From Chloracidobacterium sp. (GTDB taxonomy: Bacteria > Acidobacteriota > Blastocatellia > Pyrinomonadales > Pyrinomonadaceae): a stretch of 64,000 bases of DNA. The position numbers and the translations under genes were made by a program. The stretch lies in assembly GCA_016706275.1 (NCBI GenBank), contig JADJJY010000003.1, positions 558,001 through 622,000 of the forward strand, read 5' to 3'. A model generated the notes under the pieces. It saw nothing but the letters and a program-made list of their open reading frames with translations. It was not told where the DNA came from and searched no databases. Positions 6,739 through 15,630 of this stretch are shown here, piece by piece. Each line of letters opens with the position of its first letter. The first letter of the stretch is position 1.

Positions 6739-7593
6739 TTATTGCCGAATGTTCCAATACTGACCGATGAAATCAATATCGGTCATATTGTCCATCACTT
6801 GTACAACCCTGGAGTCAAAGTGGTAACGCCTCGAGGAAACGTCAATGACATAGGAAGACCCTACCTCGACATCGACCAGTCTAAACGAACCAAATCTCGT
6901 TGTAAGCGTAGTTCGCCGGACTCCGTTGGGGCCTGTGATCGTTACCCTGGCGTTTGTCAGGCCGCGGCCCTCGGGCGTCAATACCCTGCCGGAAATTTCA
7001 ACGAGCGAGGCCGTCGTAATGGGTGGAATGACAACTGATTTGACGTAGGTCTGATCGCCCGGGCCGTCGTTACCGTCATTGTCAGCCTGAAGCCCGGTAG
7101 CGTAAAATGTCACGTTTCCGATATTCGTCGCCGGTGCCGTCCAACTAAACGACCAGTTGGCCGATAAAGTCTGCCCGGCAAATGTGCCGGCGGACGTATG
7201 GGTTACATAGCTCTTTGCACCTGACACCCTTACGCGAGTATTCGCGTTAAGAATTGCGACCGTACCCGCCATTGCATTGGCGCTCGTTAGCGGTATCAGC
7301 TCAAATCCCCAAGCCGCGCGCGATGTATCGTTTGTCGTGTGCTGGACCTGGATCGTATATGTTCGGCCCGGTATATACCCTGATGGGGCGACGACATTAA
7401 ACACACCCGTATTAGTGCCTGCATTATGGCATACCGTACATGTCGATTCTCCGGGAGCGCCGGTATGGGCAGACGGAGCTCCGTTTATCGAGGCCTCGGC
7501 CTGAAACAATGTCGAATTTGCAAATACGACCGCGAATCCTATGGTGAAAAGAGTGAGTACGCCTAGTTTTATATTTTTGATCCTTGAACCCAT
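6739..7593 (-). CDS. Exported choice-of-anchor V-type protein with CxxCH motif and carboxypeptidase-regulatory-like domain
   Basis: Start ATG 7593 is chosen because GGGAGG lies six bases upstream; an upstream ATG at 7623 lacks this. A signal peptide (MGSRIKN, then a hydrophobic core) is followed by GAPSAHTGAPGESTCTVCH, with CxxCH near residue 53. This pattern is known from choice-of-anchor V (reeler-like) domains in secreted proteins of Acidobacteriota and Bacteroidota. A beta-sandwich runs to about residue 190. The C-terminal 85 residues, opening with EISGRVLTPEGRGLTNARVTI, look like a carboxypeptidase-regulatory-like domain. A single CxxCH could bind heme c, but it may only be a conserved cysteine pair. 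Cell-surface location is likely. Confidence 0.75.
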   Translation of the reverse strand: MGSRIKNIKLGVLTLFTIGFAVVFANSTLFQAEASINGAPSAHTGAPGESTCTVCHNAGTNTGVFNVVAPSGYIPGRTYTIQVQHTTNDTSRAAWGFELIPLTSANAMAGTVAILNANTRVRVSGAKSYVTHTSAGTFAGQTLSANWSFSWTAPATNIGNVTFYATGLQADNDGNDGPGDQTYVKSVVIPPITTASLVEISGRVLTPEGRGLTNARVTITGPNGVRRTTLTTRFGSFRLVDVEVGSSYVIDVSSRRYHFDSRVVQVMDNMTDIDFIGQYWNIRQ

Positions 7594-7845
7594 CAGAACC
7601 TCCCTTATGAAATGTGCATGCAACCGTCACCAAACAACATTGTCGGGGAGGCCAAAAAGGTGATGTGCATACGACGTGGATAACGACGTTGTCAAAGTGG
7701 CTGCCTTGACTAAAGCAATCGGTGTTCCACGGAGACGCTGAGGTTTTGCTTAGCAAATATCAAAAAGATTTCGAATGGTTAAACATTGTTGTGCGAATTT
7801 TCACACAGGAGCCGCTAAATTTTTCGCTATTTGGGAATGTGGAAA

Positions 7846-8460
7846 CTATGCCTGATCAGGAGTTGAGCCGGCATCGGCCTCGCGCATTAGTTTGGCGACG
7901 TGAAAGATGTAATGCCCGCCTGAGAATACGGCAAAAGCGACGACCGTCGTATAAACCGTCGGCAGATAAAACCCGCGAAGCTGTGGGAAAACCGCCGCGA
8001 CAAGTATCAATATCACGCCAACGACCTGGACAAACGTGCTTGCTTTGCCGAGCCATGAGGGCTTAAAACCGCGAAAACCGGTCATTACATTTATTGCCCC
8101 GGCGACGGCGATGATCGCAATATCGCGGCCGATCACGGTGGCAGTCACCCAAAACGGTACGGGCAAGTGACGCGGTGTGCCGACAACGCTTGAGAGCGTC
8201 AGCATAATAAATGCAGTCGTCATTAACAGCTTATCGGCGATCGGATCGATGATCGTGCCGAGTTCAGATTCTTGCTTGAAATGCCGTGCGACAAACCCGT
8301 CAACCCCATCTGACACACCGGCGATGGTAAATACGATCAACGCCCAGCCTTCGCGTTGGTAGACAAGCAAGATGGCAAAAACGGGTATCAACGCCATCCG
8401 CAGAAACGTCAACAGATTTGGGATCGTGATTATTTTTGTGGAAACGATGGGTTCACTCAT
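7846..8460 (-). CDS. pgsA: CDP-diacylglycerol--glycerol-3-phosphate 3-phosphatidyltransferase
   Basis: This membrane enzyme makes phosphatidylglycerol phosphate from CDP-diacylglycerol and glycerol 3-phosphate. The CDP-alcohol phosphotransferase signature D-x2-D-G-x2-A-R-x8-G-x3-D-x3-D is complete at residues 51-76 of the 204-residue product (DGVDG...GTIIDPIAD). About five hydrophobic segments are visible. ATG 8460 is chosen because it overlaps the TGA of the upstream metallophosphoesterase gene as ATGA, indicating translational coupling; the longer ORF to 8502 would run far into that gene. Other CDP-alcohol transferases (cardiolipin or phosphatidylserine synthase) are possible, but the PgsA-like N-terminus (IPNLLTFLRM) favours PgsA. 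Confidence 0.85.
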   Translation of the reverse strand: MSEPIVSTKIITIPNLLTFLRMALIPVFAILLVYQREGWALIVFTIAGVSDGVDGFVARHFKQESELGTIIDPIADKLLMTTAFIMLTLSSVVGTPRHLPVPFWVTATVIGRDIAIIAVAGAINVMTGFRGFKPSWLGKASTFVQVVGVILILVAAVFPQLRGFYLPTVYTTVVAFAVFSGGHYIFHVAKLMREADAGSTPDQA

Positions 8461-9320
8461 TCGGCCGTTCGCAGCTCCAGTAGAGAGATCTCGGGCGGGC
8501 ATTGGTAACGCATTGGGACTACGACGGTGCCAATCCCGCGAGTGATATAGACCTGCGAATTTCGACGCGTGTGCAGTCCGGCCTTGAGCTTTCGCTGCGG
8601 CAGGAGACGTTTTTCGTCGTCACGAAGCTTGATCTGTCCCCCGTGCGTGTGGCCGCTCAATGTCAGATCGACGCCGTAACGGGCAGCTTCGCGAAATATT
8701 ATCGGATTGTGGGCGAGGAGCAGTTTCATCTCGTCGGGAAATGAACCCCGCAGGGACGCCGGGACATCAGTCTTGCCGACCATGTGATCGTCAACGCCCG
8801 CGATCCAAAACGAACCGCGACGCGTCTCAAAACGAAACCCTTGGTTAACAAGAACGTTAATGCCCTCTCCGCGAAACAGCTCCGTAACGAGATCCGCGTC
8901 GGTCCAGTGGTCGTGATTACCTAGACAGGCGTAGGTACCGTAACGCGATTTGAGCCGGCCGAGCGCAGCGGCGACTGGGGCGATGTATTCGCGGTCGTGT
9001 GAGACATAATCGCCGGTGAGCAAAAACATATCCGGCCGCAGTCGGTTAGCGATCTTAATGGCGCGTTCGATGTGTTCGAGGCTCGTAAAGGGGCTGTGAT
9101 GTGTGTCGGAAAGTTGGATTATCTTAAACCCGTCGAGCTTTGGCGGCAGGCGTTTAAGCCGGATCTCGACACGCTCGAGCGAGAGGCTGTTTGCCTCGTC
9201 CATCGCGCTCTTTGCCTTTTTAGACCAGTCGCCCGCCATCTTGCGAAACGGCTTTTCGGCGCTTACGATCGCATTAATGCGGTCAGCGAGTTTTGTCCGT
9301 TTTGTGGCGGTTTCTCTCAT
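8457..9320 (-). CDS. Metallophosphoesterase (YkuE/YaeI-like)
   Basis: The 287-residue protein has the complete calcineurin-like dimetal site: LSDTHHS (about residue 70), GDYVSH (101), GNHDHW (134), AHNP (198) and GHTHGGQ (219). The arrangement and the IQLSDTH opening are typical of the YkuE/YaeI group, linked to lipid or envelope phosphoester hydrolysis. The N-terminal 60 residues are charged and have no clear membrane anchor, unlike some family members. Its gene overlaps pgsA by four bases, so a phospholipid substrate is a reasonable inference, but the substrate is not shown by the sequence. Confidence 0.85.
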   Translation of the reverse strand: MRETATKRTKLADRINAIVSAEKPFRKMAGDWSKKAKSAMDEANSLSLERVEIRLKRLPPKLDGFKIIQLSDTHHSPFTSLEHIERAIKIANRLRPDMFLLTGDYVSHDREYIAPVAAALGRLKSRYGTYACLGNHDHWTDADLVTELFRGEGINVLVNQGFRFETRRGSFWIAGVDDHMVGKTDVPASLRGSFPDEMKLLLAHNPIIFREAARYGVDLTLSGHTHGGQIKLRDDEKRLLPQRKLKAGLHTRRNSQVYITRGIGTVVVPMRYQCPPEISLLELRTAE

Positions 9321-9356
9321 CTGTTGATAGGTCGAGTATATCTTGTTGCCGGGAGA

Positions 9357-10562
9357 TTACAAAGATTTTAATTTCAGGAACTTACGCTTGCCGACTTGGA
9401 GTAGCACGCCGTCGGGGCCGATGGCGATGTCTGCATTCGCGGCGGTGGCCTTTTCGCCATTGACCTTAACCCCGCCTTGTTCGATCAAACGGCGGGCTTC
9501 GCCCTTGGATGCGGCAAGGCCGGTGTCGGCAAGCAATTGGGAAAGAGCATAGGTTCCTGCGGCGATCTGTTTTTCGTCGATCTCGTCAGGAATTTCTTTT
9601 TGGACAAAGCGTTTGACGAACTCGTCCTCAGCCGCGGTCGCATCATCTTTGGAGTGAAAGTCCGCGATTATCAGCTTGGCAAGATTTACCTTTAGGTTGC
9701 GTGGATTTTCGCCTTGCTCCATCTGCAATTTCAAATTTGAAATTTCAGATACGGACAGATCCGTCAGCAGCTCATAATATTTCCACATCAACTCGTCCGA
9801 AATGGACATGATCTTGCCAAACATCTCGCCCGCGGGCTCGGTGATACCAATATAATTATTGAGCGATTTCGACATCTTCTGCACACCGTCGAGGCCCTCG
9901 ATAAGCGGCGTGGTGATGATGACCTGCGGTTCCTGCTCGTACTCACGCTGCAGATTGCGGCCCATCAGGAGGTTGAACTTTTGATCGGTTCCCCCAAGCT
10001 CGACATCCGCATTTAGAGCGACAGAATCATATCCCTGCACTAACGGATATAGCAGCTCGTGGAGCGAGATCGGCTTTTCGTCGGCCATTCGCTTTGTAAA
10101 ATCATCGCGTTCGAGGATCTGTTTGACGGTTGTTTTCGCGCAGAGCTTGACGAAATCGGCGGCGGTAAATTTATCCATCCACTCGCCGTTAAAACGTAGC
10201 TCGGTCTTTTCGGGATCAAGGATCTTGAACATCTGTCGTTTGTACGTCTCGGCATTGGCGTCGATCTCTTCGCGTGACAGCGGCGGACGTGTTACGTTTT
10301 TCCCTGACGGGTCGCCGATCGTGCCGGTAAAATCACCGATCAGAAAAATGACCGTGTGCCCGAGGTCTTGAAACGCCTTTAACTTACGGATCACGACCGT
10401 GTGGCCAAGATGGATATCGGGCGCGGTCGGATCGAGGCCGAGCTTTACGCGCAAAGGCTTGCCGGTCTTTGTGGACCGCTCCAGCTTTTTGCGCAGGTCT
10501 TCTTCACGGATCAGATCGACCGTGCCTTTTTTGAGAAATTCGAGTTGTTCGTCGATGGTCAT
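9357..10562 (-). CDS. tyrS: Tyrosine--tRNA ligase
   Basis: This class I aminoacyl-tRNA synthetase charges tRNA-Tyr. The 401-residue protein has HLGH at residues 51-54 (HIGH motif), GGTDQKFN at 190-197 in the tyrosine pocket, KMSKS at 229-233 and a C-terminal S4 RNA-binding domain from about 340. Length and HLGH match the TyrZ-like subgroup rather than the E. coli type. The gene ends 36 bases before the metallophosphoesterase gene in the same direction, so they may be co-transcribed. No T-box leader is seen, as expected outside Firmicutes. Confidence 0.95.
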   Translation of the reverse strand: MTIDEQLEFLKKGTVDLIREEDLRKKLERSTKTGKPLRVKLGLDPTAPDIHLGHTVVIRKLKAFQDLGHTVIFLIGDFTGTIGDPSGKNVTRPPLSREEIDANAETYKRQMFKILDPEKTELRFNGEWMDKFTAADFVKLCAKTTVKQILERDDFTKRMADEKPISLHELLYPLVQGYDSVALNADVELGGTDQKFNLLMGRNLQREYEQEPQVIITTPLIEGLDGVQKMSKSLNNYIGITEPAGEMFGKIMSISDELMWKYYELLTDLSVSEISNLKLQMEQGENPRNLKVNLAKLIIADFHSKDDATAAEDEFVKRFVQKEIPDEIDEKQIAAGTYALSQLLADTGLAASKGEARRLIEQGGVKVNGEKATAANADIAIGPDGVLLQVGKRKFLKLKSL

Positions 10563-10631
10563 TGGTGATTAAATCAACTTTCTAAACTGTCATTTTGCCT
10601 TAACGGGTATTATTTAACAAACGGGATATTT

Positions 10632-11456
10632 ATGGCTAACGAACTAAAAGATCTGCATTTAAGCTTTGTCGGATGCGGCGTGATGGGCGAATCGATGATC
10701 GCCGGGCTATTGCGACAAGGGATCGTCGATGCTTCGCAAATTACCGCGAGCCATCCGCGAGAATCACGTCGCACGGAACTGAATGAGCGTCACGGCATAG
10801 CAGTTGTCAGTGAAAATGTCGGGGCGGTCCATAACAATTCTATCGTCGTAATATGCGTAAAGCCGCAGCGGCTAGGGCATGTTGTTAATGACCTGGGCGG
10901 GCGCCTCACCCCGGCTCAGATGGTCATTTCGATCGTCGCCGGAGCCACGATAGAAAAGCTCGCGGGCGAACTCGGCACCGCAAAGATCGTCCGTGCAATG
11001 CCAAATACGCCTTCGCAGATCGGTGCCGGGATCACCGCCTGGACCTGTACCGAAGCGGTCGAAGAAGCAGAACGCGGCCACGTTCGCGAGATGCTGTCGG
11101 CTCTCGGGAAGGAGTTGTTTGTCAAGACCGAAAACATGATCGACATGGCGACGTCGCTCTCAGCCACCGGCCCGACCTATATATTTATGGTGATGGAAGC
11201 TCTGACCGACGCGGGCGTGCATCTCGGATTTTCGCGTGACATGGCAAAAGAGCTGGTGCAGGAAACGATGCTCGGCTCGGTCAAATTCGCCATCGAATCG
11301 CACAAACACCCCGCCGAACTTCGCAACATGGTCACATCTCCCGGCGGCACCTCCGCCGAGGCGATCTACCAAATGGAAAAAGGCAGTTTACGAACGGTGC
11401 TTTCAAAAGCAGTTTACTCGGCTTATAAACGCGCGGTCGATCTGGGCAAGAAATAG
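10632..11456 (+). CDS. proC: Pyrroline-5-carboxylate reductase
   Basis: ProC reduces pyrroline-5-carboxylate to proline with NAD(P)H, the last step of proline synthesis. The 274-residue protein has the Rossmann motif GCGVMG near the N-terminus, AMPNTPSQIGAG in the middle and the family signature ATGPTYIF...VTSPGGTSAEAI toward the C-terminus. Length matches the family. It is divergent from tyrS with a 69-base spacer, and the BrnA antitoxin gene converges on its 3' end four bases away. GGGATATTT before the ATG gives a weak ribosome binding site. Confidence 0.95.
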   Translation: MANELKDLHLSFVGCGVMGESMIAGLLRQGIVDASQITASHPRESRRTELNERHGIAVVSENVGAVHNNSIVVICVKPQRLGHVVNDLGGRLTPAQMVISIVAGATIEKLAGELGTAKIVRAMPNTPSQIGAGITAWTCTEAVEEAERGHVREMLSALGKELFVKTENMIDMATSLSATGPTYIFMVMEALTDAGVHLGFSRDMAKELVQETMLGSVKFAIESHKHPAELRNMVTSPGGTSAEAIYQMEKGSLRTVLSKAVYSAYKRAVDLGKK

Positions 11457-11459
11457 ACT

Positions 11460-11756
11460 CTATGCGGCTCGCTTGTCCATAGCATCCTCAAGCAGTTCAT
11501 GGAGCAATGTTTGATACGGAGTTTCCCGTTTTGCGGCTAGTTTGCGAATTTTTGCCAGCAGGCTAGGTGCGATTCTGAACGCAATCATTTGCTTTGCATT
11601 ACCACTTACCGGACGCCCGATTCGGACGGCTCGCTTTAGCTCATCCGGGGTCGATTCGGGAATATCTGAAAAATCAATATCCTTATCCGAAATAGGCTTT
11701 GCGTTCACGCGCTGACGCTCGTCTTGAACTGATAATGCGGGTTGTTTCTTTGCCAT
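11460..11756 (-). CDS. brnA: BrnA-family antitoxin
   Basis: The 98-residue protein has an acidic linker (DKDIDFSDIPE) and a C-terminal ribbon-helix-helix-type segment (KQMIAFRIAPSLLAKIRKLA, residues 68-87) that would bind the operator. It follows the toxin gene in the order typical of brnTA. From ATG 11756 it overlaps brnT by 74 bases, unusually long; GTG 11708 would cut this to 26. The ATG is kept because no ribosome binding site decides the matter. It neutralises BrnT by direct binding and probably represses the promoter. Confidence 0.75.
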   Translation of the reverse strand: MAKKQPALSVQDERQRVNAKPISDKDIDFSDIPESTPDELKRAVRIGRPVSGNAKQMIAFRIAPSLLAKIRKLAAKRETPYQTLLHELLEDAMDKRAA

Positions 11757-11964
11757 TTGCCAACTTCCTCGTTGTATAAACTACGAGCAAAACTCTTGAC
11801 AGGTCTGATAGCGCAAGGCGTTTTCGTCGATTCTCGGACCGCGAATGTTCTACATCCGCCCAATCCAATCCGTTTTCATCATCAAAAGCCGTTGCTGCTT
11901 CCTCAAACGAAACTCCGTGCTTGTCAAAATTGAGTATTGCCTTCTGTATGTCCCAACTAAACAT
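11683..11964 (-). CDS. brnT: BrnT-family ribonuclease toxin
   Basis: The 93-residue protein matches the BrnT pattern: FSWDIQKAILNFDKHGVSFEEAATAF at the N-terminus, a SENRRKRLALSD segment and RIISSRRASARERKAYFG at the end. BrnT is a RelE-like ribonuclease toxin that slows translation under stress. The gene has no clear ribosome binding site; AT-rich DNA with the palindrome GTATATAC (11973-11980) lies just upstream of ATG 11964. The mRNA may therefore be nearly leaderless, and the palindrome is a plausible BrnA-BrnT operator. Confidence 0.8.
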   Translation of the reverse strand: MFSWDIQKAILNFDKHGVSFEEAATAFDDENGLDWADVEHSRSENRRKRLALSDLSRVLLVVYTTRKLANGKETTRIISSRRASARERKAYFG

Positions 11965-12005
11965 ACATTATTGTATATACACTAATTGTGCCAACAAACC
12001 AACCA

Positions 12006-12431
12006 TTATTTCAATTCGCTCTCTTTCTCGCCCATCGACATCGTTCCGCCGTGAGCGTAGCCGCTTGAGCCACGGCCTTTTTCGTCGAATGATATCGCCA
12101 TCAGATCGAGAGCATCGGGAATGCCGAAATCGATGCGATAAAACCAGACCTCTTTGTTTTCGATAGTTTTTTTGATGTCGGGTTCGCCAAGCGTTTTGAT
12201 CGCGGCCTCGCGGCTGCTGATATCCATTTTCGGATTGCGAAACATATCCCGCATCATTCGCCCGCGTTCGATCTTGTCGCCCGCGAGCCACTCAGCGGAC
12301 GAGAACGGTTTTGGCGAATAATCCCGCCAGGGCTTTTTGAAACCCATACACGCGAGATTTACTGCAGCTAGGATAATTAGACAGGCCGCGAGGTTTCGCC
12401 CTGCTCCGAAAGATGAATATTGTTTATTCAC
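12006..12431 (-). CDS. Lipoprotein, SmpA/BamE-like fold possible
   Basis: The 141-residue product has a basic N-terminus, a hydrophobic stretch and a lipobox-like LAAVNLAC at about residues 21-28, so it is probably a lipoprotein. The mature part contains SSREAAIKTLGEPDIKKTIENKEVWFYRID-type features, that is a helix, a GEPD turn and a strand ending in aromatic residues. This resembles the small two-layer SmpA/OmlA (BamE) fold, but the similarity is weak. It is followed on the same strand side by exported proteins of unknown role. Function is not known. Confidence 0.6.
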   Translation of the reverse strand: MNKQYSSFGAGRNLAACLIILAAVNLACMGFKKPWRDYSPKPFSSAEWLAGDKIERGRMMRDMFRNPKMDISSREAAIKTLGEPDIKKTIENKEVWFYRIDFGIPDALDLMAISFDEKGRGSSGYAHGGTMSMGEKESELK

Positions 12432-12460
12432 AACGTTTCGCTCCTATTGTTTTCATTGAC

Positions 12461-13322
12461 CTAACGCCTGACCCATCTCGTCTTATCCGACCAAAAGATC
12501 GTCAGCCCATCGGGCGAAACGGTGGCGGTGCGGCTCCAGCCGGTCGTTATGACGCCGTCTTTTACAAACGCGGTCGCGGTGCTAAACGCTCGTCCGTCTG
12601 AGATCTTAAATGTCAGCACCCCGTTCTCGTAAACCACTGTCCCGCCCGAAGCATCGACTTTGCCGTCGGCTTTATAGATCCTGTACGACCCGACAATATT
12701 GGGCAGCGTCGTAATGCTCGGCGTCTGCACCGGAGGATTGTCCGTCGGACGCGGTGTCGTTTTGATAATTGGCGTTGGTGTTGGTTTCGGAGTAGGCGTC
12801 GCCGTTGGAAATACTTGAGGCAAAGGGCCGGGCAACACCTCGTTACCGCCGCCATCACCGTATTTCTTAAACTGGCCGTCCTTATACGAATACACGATTG
12901 CAGCGTCAGTCTCGCAGATGTATTGATTGACTAGGTCGGACTTGACCATCGAGGTCGAGCCTTCGCCCTCGCCGAGCATCATACTGCTTATTGACGAACC
13001 TTTCTTGATGATCGTGGTCGCGGTGCGCCTGGTGTCGCCCGTATATTCTTCTTCTAAAAAAGGGTCGGGCGTGTAATCGCCCTTTTCATTAATAAAGCCG
13101 ATCAGGTGCCACGAGGTAATCGGTTCGCCCGTCGTTATTAAAATCTCCGGTCAGCAGCCATTTCCTGCCGCTGCAAGCTCCGGGTGCCTGCTGCCACTTG
13201 CCCATCTCGCCCGACGTGTAATAGTCGTCAAGAAACTTCTTGATCTTGACCGGCAAAACCTGCGCCGATGCTACCCCAGCAAATACAAAAGCCAACACAA
13301 TGCCTAAAATTATCTTTTTCAT
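12461..13322 (-). pseudogene. Exported protein with Thr/Pro linker and C-terminal beta domain, frameshifted
   Basis: Two reading frames make one protein. The 5' frame (13322 to 13089) has a signal peptide (MKKIILGIVLAFVFAGVASAQ) and DFNNDGRTDYLV, like an FG-GAP-type calcium loop. The continuation, in the next frame, reads WHLIGFINEKGDY through 13080 and on to 12461. Total length is 3n+1, so one extra base near 13111-13116 explains the break. The C-terminus has a Thr/Pro linker at about 12760-12810 and an 80-residue beta domain shared with the next gene upstream (13344-15287). It could be a sequencing error or a recent pseudogene. Confidence 0.7.
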
Positions 13323-13343
13323 ATCTTATTGGTAATCACTATT

Positions 13344-15287
13344 TTACTGATCACACTTTCCGCCTTGCGGATCAAACAGCGTGCCCCAGACTTTAAAACA
13401 CGGCTGCGGGCTGCCCGCAAAGTCGGCATCTAGCGTGGTTGAAAATACGTTGTTCCTTAGCGTCGTGCTGGCCACGATCGAAATAGTGATCGGCATTCCC
13501 TTGGCCGTTTTCAAAGGCAGGGCGATCAGGCGAAACTTACCGCCGAGCCCGTTGAGCATTCCGGTAGAAAACGTTTTCGGCATCGGCACGTTCTGGCCGT
13601 TGATGGTTTGGGTTTCCCAAAAGGTGACGACCATAGACGCATCATAGCCGGCGTCGTTTTGAAACCGGATCTTGCGTGATTCGGTTATGACATCGCCAAC
13701 GACATCGTCGCAAGTCGAAAACCCGTCGCTGTACAATCCGCCTTCGAGCTTGAAACAGACCTCGCCCGTAAAGCTGTATGGCACAGTTATCGGGGCGGAA
13801 CGGCGAAGGACTTCTCCACGCCCGTTAAAGCTATCAATATACGACACCTTGATCGGCGACTTTGTTTTCGACGCCGGCACCTCGACGCTCTCTGCCTGTC
13901 CAATTGATAGTATGCCGGTTCGGACGATCTGGCTGTCGTCGTAAGTGATCTCCAGATAAGCGGTGCCGGCGGAGTTGTTCCAAAATCTGATGGTCCTCGC
14001 AGAGCTGTTGATCGAACAGGGGCTTACCTTTGGAAATACCGAGGCTCCCCAGAATTTATAACAGCCCGAAAGTTTCTCGTTCGCGCTGAACTCCTTCGTA
14101 AATGTCGTACCGACTTGCTCGCTGCCGCGGCCATAAAAATTTAGCGTCCTCGGTGCTGACGCGGCATCGCGGGGCGTATAGATCTTTCTGATGTACCCGA
14201 GCAGCGTGTCGTCTGTCTTGAATGTTTTTTTCGAATCACCGTTATTTATCGTGCCTCCGGTGTATACGACCTCGACATTTGCGATCATGACGCCCTCGTT
14301 TCGGACAGTCACGTAGTCGTTTTCCGTCGCCACGGTATTATCACAGGGCTTGACGAAGGCCTCATAGACCGAACCGCTGACGGCGAAACAAAGCGTCGAG
14401 GCTCCGGCGGCGACCCGCCCTCGGTAGATAGGTACGTCCATCGTGCCGATGCCCGCAGCGACCTTCATACTGATCTCGACATCGAGTTCTGCGGCCCGCG
14501 GAAGATTTGCCCCAAAACTCGTGCTCGGAGATCCACCGCCGTCTATATATTTTATCGAAGCCACCGGAAGCGCGTCGGAGGCACCGCTCACGGCTTTGTA
14601 AACATTAATGGTGACAGTCATGGCACCACCGTTTCGAAGCGTCAATGTCCGATTGTTTGGCACCGGCGTAGGCGTCGGAATCGGCGTGGGCAAGGGGGTA
14701 GGTATCGGCGTTTCCTGCTTCACCTCGATCTCCGGCCTGTCGAAGATGTTATATCTTTCCCAGCGGTAACCATTTGACCAGTCGATCCTCTTGCCATCTG
14801 CGGAGACGGTTCCCGTCAGTCCCCACGCTGTCACCGCGATCGTTGAACCCTGAAGACTTACGCTCGCGTTGCTGCCGTAACCGTTATCGAGGTTAACGGT
14901 GGTTCCCGTCTGAGTAATAGTGGCTTTCTTTTCGTACTGCTTGCCGTTGCCCTCAAACATCTTCCACTCGCCGTTCAGATCGATGGCCGTCGGGGAACTG
15001 ACTACAAAACAGCTTTTCCTAACATTCGGAACCGGGTCCGGTATTCCAAACGTCGCCGGCAGACAAACCGACCCGCCTTTGATCACCTTTCGCACGAAAA
15101 TATTATTCGCACCGTAGATCACCTCGCGGTCGCCTTGGAATTCGCAGATCTCACCGTCGTAGGCACAAAACTTAGAATTCGGCGGTGCCTGCGCCTGCAT
15201 ATTTGCCGGAGCAAATAACAGTACAAACAGCGGCAGCACAAACATTGCTCCGACTGACAATACGGCTTTCATACTCATCTTATTCAT
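13344..15287 (-). CDS. Large exported protein with four related beta modules
   Basis: The 647-residue protein has a signal peptide (cleavage after AQA, about residue 33), then a lipocalin-like domain at about 110-185 ending in DGKRIDWSNGYRWER. A Pro/Thr linker at 195-212 follows. Four modules of about 105 residues come next, each beginning with a variant of R-x-x-R-x-x-N-x-x-x-x-x-A-x-x-x-V-x-Y (starting near 215, 330, 435 and 545) and ending with a Cys-Phe/Tyr-Lys strand. Regular cysteine pairs suggest disulfides. It is probably a surface-exposed or secreted binding protein. I do not recognise a named family. The neighbouring gene shares the domain at 110-185. Confidence 0.7.
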   Translation of the reverse strand: MNKMSMKAVLSVGAMFVLPLFVLLFAPANMQAQAPPNSKFCAYDGEICEFQGDREVIYGANNIFVRKVIKGGSVCLPATFGIPDPVPNVRKSCFVVSSPTAIDLNGEWKMFEGNGKQYEKKATITQTGTTVNLDNGYGSNASVSLQGSTIAVTAWGLTGTVSADGKRIDWSNGYRWERYNIFDRPEIEVKQETPIPTPLPTPIPTPTPVPNNRTLTLRNGGAMTVTINVYKAVSGASDALPVASIKYIDGGGSPSTSFGANLPRAAELDVEISMKVAAGIGTMDVPIYRGRVAAGASTLCFAVSGSVYEAFVKPCDNTVATENDYVTVRNEGVMIANVEVVYTGGTINNGDSKKTFKTDDTLLGYIRKIYTPRDAASAPRTLNFYGRGSEQVGTTFTKEFSANEKLSGCYKFWGASVFPKVSPCSINSSARTIRFWNNSAGTAYLEITYDDSQIVRTGILSIGQAESVEVPASKTKSPIKVSYIDSFNGRGEVLRRSAPITVPYSFTGEVCFKLEGGLYSDGFSTCDDVVGDVITESRKIRFQNDAGYDASMVVTFWETQTINGQNVPMPKTFSTGMLNGLGGKFRLIALPLKTAKGMPITISIVASTTLRNNVFSTTLDADFAGSPQPCFKVWGTLFDPQGGKCDQ

Positions 15288-15630
15288 GCGGTCTCTCCCT
15301 GATCGTTTGCCGAATGCTGGGTTGGGTCGAGTCTTTCGGCATCAAATAATTTCTACTGGATGTTGTTTCGAATACTCTACTCCAAACCGCTTTTTGATTC
15401 AACAGAAATCCGTCCGATGTCATCTGTTGTTAAAGTCGATCCGCTCATTATCCATTTGCCCTTTGACACAATATATAGTGGTGATAAAATGTTTGCCCAT
15501 CACCCGCATTTCGGTGGTTTTCAGTTACTTAATTTATCTAACATTGTTGCCGTTCCGGTTTTTCCGATGCCCCCCCATCAAACCGTTCACGGCTTGTTCA
15601 TAATCTTAGCTTTCGAGGAGATCTACCACA
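15288..15630. other. Divergent promoter region between two exported-protein genes
   Basis: This non-coding stretch separates the minus-strand gene at 15287 from the plus-strand protease at 15631. It holds a clear plus-strand promoter at 15463-15490 and a 130-base leader with no start codon followed by a long frame. No terminator or RNA family was recognised in the leader. Confidence 0.5.
15463..15490 (+). promoter_or_regulatory. Sigma-70-type promoter for the M4 protease gene
   Basis: TTGACA at 15463-15468, a 16-base spacer and TAAAAT at 15485-15490. The start point near 15497 gives a leader of about 134 bases before GTG 15631. Confidence 0.6.
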
